The notes under the pieces: model-generated
Database searches by the model: none
Told to the model about the DNA's origin: nothing
Seen by the model: only the letters and a program-made list of their open reading frames with translations
Shown here: positions 56,001-64,000 of the stretch, one piece after another
Layout of the letters: each line of letters opens with the position of its first letter
Numbering within the stretch: the first letter of the stretch is position 1
Made by a program: the position numbers and the translations under genes
Assembly (NCBI GenBank): GCA_020698575.1
Contig: CM036251.1
Location: forward strand, 14,362,288 to 14,426,287
Length of the DNA: 64,000 nucleotides
Reading direction: 5' to 3'
Source of the DNA: Bostrychus sinensis
Taxonomy: Eukaryota > Chordata > Actinopteri > Gobiiformes > Eleotridae

Positions 56001-59000
56001 AATTGTTGGCCTTGATGGTGACCTCATTTGTGGTGAACATTAACCACATTGACATCAGTGATATCACTAATGCCACTTCACCAACAATGACTCTCTCTGT
56101 CTCTCTGTGCGCAGGTTTTGGAAATAGAGAAGAGTGACGCTGGAGACATGAGTGGTGTTTCCCACCAGAAAGCCAAGGAGGTTCTCCAGTGTGAGCTGAC
56201 TGCATCAGAGTTTGCTGAAGCCCTCGGCCTCAAACCTGACTCTTTATTTGTGGACTCTATGTTCACATTAGCTGATAAAGACGGGAATGGTTACCTCTCA
56301 TTTCAAGAGTTTCTTGACGTGATAGTTATTTTCATGAAAGGTAATTCTAAGTAACCAACATAGTAGCATTTATTTTATAGGAATTTACTTTATAGTGAAT
56401 ATACTGACAGCAGTCAGGCATAACATTATGACCACTTCCCTAATATTGTTGGTCACAAAAGTTATGTGTTATGACCACCTGCCCCATACACAACTAACCC
56501 ATTGGTTCACCACTGTTTCTCCCCAAACTGTCTTACATTCAACCAAGCACCCACTGTTCTCCTATTCTGTATCATATGTTGTACGTTTCAGGTTGTAGTC
56601 ACTTGCTAAACCGGTACTGAAGGGATAATCTGTGTTATTCACTTTATCTGTCAGTGGTCATAATGTTAGGCTTAATTGGTGTATATTAATGTTTATATGT
56701 CTTTTATATATTACATATAACTCATACCACCAAGTTAAACCAAAAAAATGTATCCTAATGCATGTAATTATTTTCTCTCACAGGTTCTTCTGAAGAAAAA
56801 TCTAAGCTAATGTTTTCAATGAATGACATTGATGGAAACAGTTACTTATCAAGGGACGAATTTGTCAGGATGCTCAGGTTTGTTGAGTCTTTTAGTGTAT
56901 GTCTCGTGCTAATGCTCTGCTTAATTTCTCATAATCATTTGCATGTTGTCTTGCAGGTCTTTTTTTGAAATCTCTAACGGGGCTTTGTCAAAGAGCCAGG
57001 CCGATGACGGCATCAAAGCCTTAATGCAGGCTGGTGGCTTTGAAGACAAGGAGAAAATAACATGGCAGGACTTCCATTTCCTCCTTCAGGACCACGAGAA
57101 GGAGCTGCAGTTTGCCCAACTTAATGTTAAAGGTTTGACCCAAGCTTAGTTAAAAATTATATGAAAATTATTGTTGTTGTTTTTTTTGTCTGACACATAC
57201 ACCAGTCATGCACAACATTATATCCACTGACAGCTGAAGTGATAGCACAGATTATCTCTTTATCATGGCACCTGTTAGTATACAGGCAACAAGTGAACAT
57301 TTTATCCTCAAAGTTTATGTCTTAGAAGCAGGAAACTGGGAAAGCATAAAGGATTTGAATGTGTTTCACAAGAGCCAAATTGTGATGGGTTAGAGTTAGA
57401 GTCAGAGCATCTCCAAAACTCTGTCTGCGGTAAGGTAAGGTAAGTAAGGTAAGGTATACTTTATTGATCCCTGTAGGGAAATTCATTTTCTGCATTTGAC
57501 CCATCCCTCAATGCCGCTGGGGCAACCTGTCAGGAGCAGTGGGCTGCTGCTGCGGTGCAGCGCCCAGGGACCCTTCTCCAGATCTTGAGCTAGGATCCTG
57601 GTCAGGAGTACTTAGCTGGAGGTTTTAGCCTATTGTGCATGTTTTTGAGGTTGATGGGGGAAACCGGAGTACCCGGCGGAAACCCACCCAGACACGGGGA
57701 GAACATGCAAACTCCACACAGAAAGGCCCCACACGGTCCGGTGGTCAGTATCTCTCAAAGTGGTCCAGGGGGAGAACAGTGGTGCACCGTGATGCATGTG
57801 GGGAGCAAAGATAAACTAATGTTCTGTTAAGGTTCTGATAGAAAAGTGTAAGAAAACAGTGCATCCCAGTTTGTTGTGTATGGCGTTGCATATTAGGCAG
57901 GTGGTCCAAGCACATACCCATTGATAATAGGCAGGTGGTCATAATGTTATGCCTGATCGGTGAATGTCCCTGTAATTGGAGCAGGGATGGAAAAACAAGG
58001 CAGGAAACGCTTCAGTCGAGACCAAAGAGTGTCCTTTATCTGCCCCGCAAACAGGTATACACACACCAGTCTAAAACACAAAACCATAAATAAATATTTG
58101 TTTTAATGTGCAAATACATTAATTCATCTTTTAATGCTGCAGTCCGAGATCAGAAGGATCAGAGATACGCAGGAGGAAAATGTAAGTTACTCCTTAGGTT
58201 TTACTCACATCTCCTATTAAGCTATAAATAACTACTCTATATACAGTGACAGCATATAATTATATACATATTTTAGTCCTAAGCTTATAGTTACTAAGCC
58301 TTACTGAGGAAACCATGCTGATCTATAGTTCAGACAAATGCTGATATTTGTTAAAAACCTTAAACTACAAAAATTACGATGTCTCTCTCTGCCCTTGTTG
58401 TAGAAGCTGTAATGTAACTCATAACAGAAATCAACAAAAGCTTTGACTTTTTTTGTTACTTTTAGGCTTCAGGTTCAAACTCCAAACGTCTATGTGAAAC
58501 CCAAGCGAGAGCACTACATAAAGAACCCAGTCCAGCACAAGGTGCAACAGTTCAAACGCTTCATTGAAAACTATCGCCGCCATATTGTCTGCTTCCTGTT
58601 TGTCTACGGCGTCACAGCTGGGGTCACTGTAGAGAGATGTTACTGTGAGTAGCATTTTTACTTACGCCTTCTTCACCATAATTATTTTCTTTTTTTTGCA
58701 AATAACAAGTTTTGTCCAGTCAGATTTCCAGGGGGCAGAATAAATGGATACAGATTAAACTATCTTTGTATGCAGCTGGATACATTTCTTCTTTGCTTTT
58801 GGCTTTTCCCTTCAGGAGTTGCCACAGCAAATCATCTACTATCTGCCATCTGAGATTTGTATCTTCATGCAGCATTGGTTTTTACAGCGAACGCCCCTCC
58901 TGGGTTAGACGCAACACTTTTCATTTATCTGGGCTTGGGACTGAAACTGGCTGGATTGCAATTGGATAAACATTTAGAAAAAAGGACAGAAAAGGAGGCA

Positions 59001-62000
59001 GTACCACCAAAACAACCAATCATGAAAAGAAAGCATTGCATAAATCTCGTCCCATTTTAAATAGGGAGTTATGATTGTTCAGTAGGATTGATTTTAGTAG
59101 AAAATGTCTTAAATGGGAAGGATTTTAAGTCTCACTTCACTTTGAAAATTATGCATAGATTGAAAATTAAAATGACACTTTTTTAATTTTACTAGGTACT
59201 TTTTACTTCTACTTGAGTAATATTACTTCAAAGTAACACTATTCTTGAGTACTGGTTACTCTGCCCACCTCTGCTTAATGTATATTGTATCATGTGCTGT
59301 GTGAACTGTACAAAAGTACATTTCACTGTTCATTTTAATATGTGTAAACCTTATCTAATTTTCTAATTAGACTATGCTGTACGAGCTGAAGCTACGGGTA
59401 TGCCCGAATTGTCCGCAGCGGGCATCATTGTGGCTCGTGGTGCAGCTGCTGCCATCTCCTTCCTGTTTCCCTACATGCTCCTCACCGTTTGCCGTAACCT
59501 CATCACAATGTGCCGAGAAACCTTCCTAAACCGTTATATCCCTTTTGACGCCGCCATTGATTTTCATCGATTTATGGCCATGACTGCTATTGTCCTGTCA
59601 GGTGGGTTACACCAAGGCCGTCACAGCACAGTCTGTACAGTGGGGGGCAGTAATGTTATATTCTTTGATTGCTTTGTGCCTTGTCTTTCTAAAACAACAG
59701 TTGTCCACACTTTGGGTCATGTGATCAATGTCTACGTCTTCTCGGTCAGTAATCTCAGCATCCTGTCCTGTCTGTTCCCCAAAGTCTTCAACAATAATGG
59801 GTATGTTGTGACCTCTGTGCATTTAACTTATTTTAAATTATTTCTAGATTATCTATACTGTTATTGTTGTAGGGCTGAAGTTCCTCCAAAGTGGACCTGG
59901 TGGTTTTTTAAAACTGTCCCAGGTAAAAAATAATAATGTCTATATTGTTGGCCCTGTTATAGACCTTTAGTAGCTGCACATAGATTTATTTTTTTATTAC
60001 AACTGAGTCTCTCTTTTCTCTCTTCTCTTTCTTAGGAGTAACTGGCATTTTGCTGCTCTTTGTATTTTCATTCATGTATGTTTTTGCCTCACACTATTTT
60101 CGCCGGATCAGTTTTCGTGGATTTTGGATTACTCATTATCTTTATGTTATTGTGTACATTCTGGTAGGTTATGTCATGATTAAATAACACAAATTTTACA
60201 ACAGAGCCTGAAAATGTTTTACAAGTGTGTGTGGCTTTGTTTCATCGCACAGACAGTAATTCATGGCAGTTTTGCACTGCTCCAGGAGCCCCGTTTCCAC
60301 ATCTACCTCATTCCCCCAGCACTGCTGTTTTTACTGGACAAACTTATCAGTTTGAACAGGAAGAAAGTGGAGATCCCAGTCATTAGAGCTGAGCTTCTCC
60401 CTTCTGGTAAAACTGAACTCAGTGGATTGTCTTTTTGTTAAAATGGCATCTTTATTGCTTTTAGCATTATTTGAATGTACTAAATTGTATTGTTATAACT
60501 ATATCAGCAGTCGCAATATTCACATTGCAACAAACACCCTTCAATATTGTTATCCAATCAAACATGTCATTATTGGAATATTTAACATACAGTTGTGCTG
60601 AATGCTATACATGTATATTTTTAATACAGCCCCAATGGTTACAATACCCCCTGGCTATAAAGGATTTATATTTACTCTACAACTAATTTTAGCAGATGAT
60701 TACTTATACTTTTTTAGTCTCATATCTTCATAGTCACTTCAGTTTTTTAAATTCCCAATTACAGTTGCGTTATTTAAAGGTCATTAATCAAAGTGTTTTT
60801 CACATATTAATAACTATTTTTATAACTACTTCAATCAATATCCCCTTATAACAAAGCTTTACCTTAATCCTTGTGTGTATTCATGTCATGTTGATTTGGC
60901 TGCTCTTCCTCCAGGTGTGACGCATCTGGAGTTCAAAAAACCACAGGGCTTCGTGTATCGTTCAGGCCAGTGGGTCCGCATCGCCTGTCTCATGTTGGGC
61001 ACAGATGAGTACCACCCATTCACCCTGACGTCAGCGCCCCACGAAGAGACCCTGAGTCTGCACATTCGCGCTGTGGGGCCCTGGACCAGCCGCCTCCGGG
61101 AGCTCTACACTGAGGAGAGCCTGCTGGAGTTTGGGACTTATCCAAAGGCGAGCTATAGTGTCTTGACCAATGCATACTTGTGTAGCAGTTACACCAATCA
61201 GGCAAAACATTAAGGACACTGACAGGTGAAGTGAATAACCCAGGTTATTGCTATATCATGGCAGGAAGTGACCTTTTGTTTTCAGAGTAATGTCTTAGAA
61301 CGGAGTCTGCAACCTTCCAGATCCAAAGAGCCAATTGTTCCCAAAAAAAATAAATTTGAATCTGTAAAGAGCTGCAACAAATTAGAATGTACAAAAGTCG
61401 CTTATTAACTAAATATGGATCATTAATAACTGCAAGCTAACAAAGACCTGTGCTAAATACTGCACTGATTATCTCATTTAAAGAACTATAGTTATATCCT
61501 GTAACTATTTCTTGGTGCTTCTGTGTGGCACTTCTAATCAGTTCATGCAACTGCATGGACTATTGTGGCTAAAACAGTTTATTATAACAATTTAAGAGTT
61601 AAGTCCACAGCATATACCGGAAAACAGAAAGAAAGTTTTATATTAAATAGACAAGATGATGCAGATGCAGTTTGTTCTATAGTCTACTTATTCCTTTATT
61701 GACCTATACATAACCAGATGTTAGATGCTCAAAGAGCTGCAGGAGCAGGGCTAAGGAGCCGCATGTGGCTCTAAAACCATAGGATGTAGATGTCTGTGTT
61801 ACAAGAAGGAAAAATGGACAAGCTTAAGGATTTAGTTTTTCACAAGGGACAAATTGTGATGGCTACACGTCTGAAACTGTAGTAAATGCTGGCTCATGTG
61901 TTCTGTTCCAGCAAACAAGATACTGTAGCTCAAGTTGCTGTAAAAGTTCATTCTGGTTCTGATAGATAGTTGTCAGAACACACAGTGCATAACAGTTTGT

Positions 62001-63973
62001 TGTAATGTTATGTTTTATATAATCCACAGCTGTACCTAGATGGCCCATTCGGTGAAGGCCATCAGGAGTGGGTTGACTTTGAGGTGTCTGTTCTGGTGGG
62101 AGGAGGAATCGGAGTCACACCATTCGCGTCAATCCTTAAAGATCTGGTTTTCAAGTCTTCCATCAAATCTAAGTTTCTGTGCAAAAAGGTGCTACTCAAA
62201 ACATTTTAGTCTCATTTCTTTTAATAACTGTGAATTAACACAGAATGATTTATTTTCCAAGGTGTACTTTATCTGGGTGACCCGGACGCAGCGTCAGTTC
62301 GAGTGGGTGTCGGACATCATTAGAGAGGTGGAGGAGCTGGACACTCAGGAGCTGGTCTCTGTTCACACCTACATCACTCAAGTGGCCGAGAAGTTTGACC
62401 TCCGCACGACCATGCTGGTGAGAGCTAACTGACAAAACAATATGCCTGGTCTAAAACAGAGAAGGACCATGTTCAAAAAGAAATTACAAATGGTAAACTT
62501 TTACAACAATAACTCTGATATTACAATTAATGAACAATTAAGTAACTTTCTTTATTTCAATAAGAGTTGCAGTATTTCTTCATAGCCAACTATCATTATA
62601 AGTCAGACACTGTACTGTGCAATTAAATACCCAGCCATAGGTCTACACCATGCTATCTGTTGATAAAGGATTTTATAGTCTATCTAAGTGTTGAATGATC
62701 TAGAGAGAGATTAAAGTGTTTTTGAAGTAACAGCCCAGCCCATAAAAATACACATAGTTACTGTATGTACATTGTATAGCCAAGTAAGGGAAGTTAGACT
62801 AGGTTTAAGCATTGACCTACAAACATGAATGCCTTATAGCTGGCTTACTGTGTGTTGATAAATGACCCAATACTTCCTATACTAATGGACAGTATGTGTG
62901 TAAGGGACACATTCAGGAGATGTGGTATTATCTAGGTTAGAGAGTCAATATCAGTTCAATATATTTTAGTACAAATGGCCCAGCCGATAGGGCATAGAGT
63001 TTATACTTCGACCAACGAATATGAATGCCTTATAAATGATACACCTTGCTTACTAGGTGTTGATAAATGACCAAATAACCCTTGCCTTTATAATGTCGGA
63101 CAGTGTGTTATCTCATAGATTCTGTCAAATCAATATACAGTATTTTAGTAGGAATTGCCCAGCCAACAAAAAACATAGGGCTATGTACACTTTATAGCCA
63201 AGGGTGGTGAGTTTTGTGCTTCAACCATCAAATGTTCTAATACATTAACATTAGGGCTGGGTTCCATTAAACAATATCTTTGTGGTATAAAAAAAAGTTT
63301 CAATTCTATTGCTATTGAAAAAATAATTTATATTCAATACAAAGTTTTAAAACCTGGTGGGACTTTTAATGTTCCTTTGCATGTATTAATCAAATAAATA
63401 ACAGAATAAATCTTACAAACTATTGGTTTTAACTTACAGCAGAGACTTTTGCTCTAAAAATTGGTCTTTTGTTCAATATTATTGTGTTTTATGATTGTAG
63501 AAGATGAATTAGCACACCATACATATTAGAAAAAGTCGGTCAGGTACTGGTATTAAAAAACAGGTTTTGTTTAAGTACTAGTATCGAAACAATCTAACCA
63601 GTACCCAGCTTTAATTAACATCCTACATATTATTGTTGACTAATGACCTTATAAGCCTTGTCTGTGGACATTGGACAGTCTGTACACAGCATTTTTTAGA
63701 AGATGTGGAAGTAGGTGTGTTCAATATATTTTTGTATGAATTGCCCAGGCAATATAAATATAGGGCTACTAAAAAAACATACAAATACAGATCTTAGCTG
63801 TTGATAAATTGCCTAATAACTCTTGTCTGTGTAATGGTGGACAGTATGTCTGTGAGCGCCACTTTCAGAAGGTGTGGAACCGAAGTCTGTTCACCGGCCT
63901 GCGCTCTGTCACCCACTTCGGCCGACCTCCTTTTGTGTCCTTCTTCAGCTCCCTGCAGGAAGTTCACCCTGAG
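50100..63973 (+). CDS. duox: Dual oxidase (DUOX), 31 exons seen, 3' end beyond window
   Basis: About 1472 codons are recovered. Exons: 50100-50166, 50246-50329, 50425-50589, 50752-50939, 51065-51266, 52696-52862, 53233-53296, 53665-53761, 53842-53932, 54015-54117, 54230-54402, 54489-54664, 54756-54874, 54961-55098, 55172-55285, 55368-55570, 55685-55879, 56115-56340, 56784-56877, 56957-57132, 58143-58197(?), 58466-58644, 59371-59601, 59701-59800, 59873-59922, 60036-60163, 60253-60406, 60915-61147, 62030-62188, 62262-62417 and 63845-63973. DUOX transfers electrons from NADPH to O2, yielding H2O2 for mucosal defence and thyroid hormone synthesis. Domains: signal peptide, peroxidase-like domain (to about 575), first membrane helix, EF hands (DKDGNGYLSFQEF, DIDGNSYLSRDEF), six-helix haem core with His motifs, FAD site HPFTLTSAP and NADPH site GGGIGVTPF. 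The last 40 or so residues are missing. The exon 21 donor is uncertain; the exon 28 donor is GC. Confidence 0.96.
51267..52695 (+). other. duox intron 5, mostly featureless with a foldback MITE
   Basis: 1.4 kb AT-rich intron. Only the foldback element at 52420-52580 is recognised (GAAATATTTCAAGCATTTAT, and the mirror ATAAATGCTTTAAATATTTC). The rest shows no repeat or exon that can be named. Confidence 0.5.
56411..56690. mobile_element. Tc1-like element, internally deleted
   Basis: Begins CAGGCATAACATTATGACCA and ends CAGTGGTCATAATGTTAGGC. Inverted Tc1 ends flank about 230 bp with little transposase sequence. It lies in the duox intron between the two EF-hand exons. Confidence 0.65.
57196..57960 (+). 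mobile_element. Tc1-like element with nested repeat
   Basis: Starts CATGCACAACATTATATCCA and ends GGTCATAATGTTATGCCTGA, the Tc1 ends. Transposase fragments lie at 57310-57425 and 57740-57900. They are split by 57425-57735, which starts with GGTAA tandem units, then TACTTTATTGATCCCTGTAG, and includes GAACATGCAAACTCCACACA, a common fish dispersed repeat. It lies in duox intron 20. Confidence 0.65.
58795..58960 (-). mobile_element. RTE-tailed SINE-like repeat
   Basis: Contains GGCTTTTCCCTTCAGGAGTT, GCCACAGCAAATCATCTACT and CTGGGCTTGGGACTGAAACT. It lies in duox intron 22. Confidence 0.55.
61190..62020 (+). mobile_element. Tc1-like element with nested hAT-like repeat filling duox intron 28
   Basis: Left end CACCAATCAGGCAAAACATT followed by ACACTGACAGGTGAAGTGAA. 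On the right are transposase-derived AAATTGTGATGGCTACACGT and CTGTAGCTCAAGTTGCTGTA, and an eroded end near 61995-62012. 61295-61795 is an inserted repeat (TGCAACCTTCCAGATCCAAA to GAGCCGCATGTGGCTCTAAA), phrases typical of a fish hAT-derived repeat. Confidence 0.6.
62728..63893 (+). repeat. Decayed tandem array; last unit includes duox exon 31 5' end
   Basis: Units share, in order, CCCAGCC, a TATAGCCAAG or AATATAGGG segment, GAATGCCTTAT, GTTGATAAATGACC and a GGACAG acceptor-like site. GTTGATAAAT-type anchors are at about 62855, 63058, 63630 and 63798, the last leading into the real acceptor at 63841-63844. Post-acceptor sequence at 62893 and 63679 aligns with the opening of exon 31 (for example AGAAGATGTGGAA against AGAAGGTGTGGAA). 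The interval between units 2 and 3 contains the MITE at 63253-63612. Confidence 0.7.
63253..63612. mobile_element. CTGGGT-ended dispersed repeat, copy B
   Basis: Matches 25271-25645 from end to end: CTGGGTTCCATTAAACAATA at the left, AGTACCCAGC at the right. It is inserted in the tandem array of the last duox intron. Confidence 0.6.
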
Positions 63974-64000
63974 GTCAGAGCTTCATCCATCTTCATCTGC

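Noticed and set aside
59602..59933. Continuous 177-codon frame joining duox exons 23-25
   Set aside because: The introns between them happen to lack stops in parts, but splice sites at 59601/59701 and 59800/59873 restore the conserved DUOX sequence.

Overview
The window is nuclear DNA from a ray-finned fish, most likely a percomorph-type teleost. The genes are vertebrate genes with canonical GT-AG introns, many of them only 80-300 bp long. Proteins match vertebrate families but carry fish-type changes. Introns and spacers are filled with teleost repeats: Tc1-like elements, hAT- and TTAA-type MITEs, RTE/L2-type LINE tails and tRNA-derived SINEs. All gene models come from reading exons and splice sites by eye and checking that reading phase closes across each junction. 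Family names rest on recalled conserved motifs, not a database search.

Layout, left to right: (1) 3' end of cgnl1 (paracingulin, +, five exons, 1135-3992). (2) aqp9-type aquaglyceroporin (+, six exons, 4593-9442). (3) A repeat-rich spacer (about 9.95-13.4 kb) holding a LINE remnant and Tc1 debris. (4) adam10 (-, sixteen coding exons, 16393-32294, long 3' UTR down to about 13.47 kb), with an expanded His/Gly/Gln cytoplasmic tail. (5) fan1 (-, thirteen coding exons, 33590-38540). (6) apba2/Mint2 (+, eleven coding exons, 40858-46156), head-to-head with fan1. (7) duoxa (-, six coding exons, 47067-49195), tail-to-tail with apba2. (8) duox (+, thirty-one exons seen, 50100-63973, the last exon or exons beyond the window), head-to-head with duoxa.

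All seven human counterparts lie on chromosome 15 (cgnl1, aqp9 and adam10 around 15q21-22, fan1 and apba2 at 15q13, duox and duoxa at 15q21.1), so the window is a compact fish version of one ancestral linkage group. The duox/duoxa pair is a functional unit: DUOXA is the maturation partner that lets the H2O2-producing oxidase DUOX leave the ER. The others are neighbours rather than pathway partners: a junctional scaffold (CGNL1), a glycerol/water channel (AQP9), a membrane sheddase (ADAM10), a DNA-repair nuclease (FAN1) and a synaptic adaptor (APBA2).

The most unusual structure is in the last duox intron (62.4-63.84 kb). It contains decayed tandem copies of a roughly 180-250 bp unit whose final copy includes the real splice acceptor and the first bases of coding exon 31. 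Other points of note are layered transposon insertions with intact target-site duplications, a MITE family with a tRNA-like core, two GC-AG introns, a 44-bp minisatellite next to a perfect CRE upstream of adam10, and abutting poly(A) signals of apba2 and duoxa.
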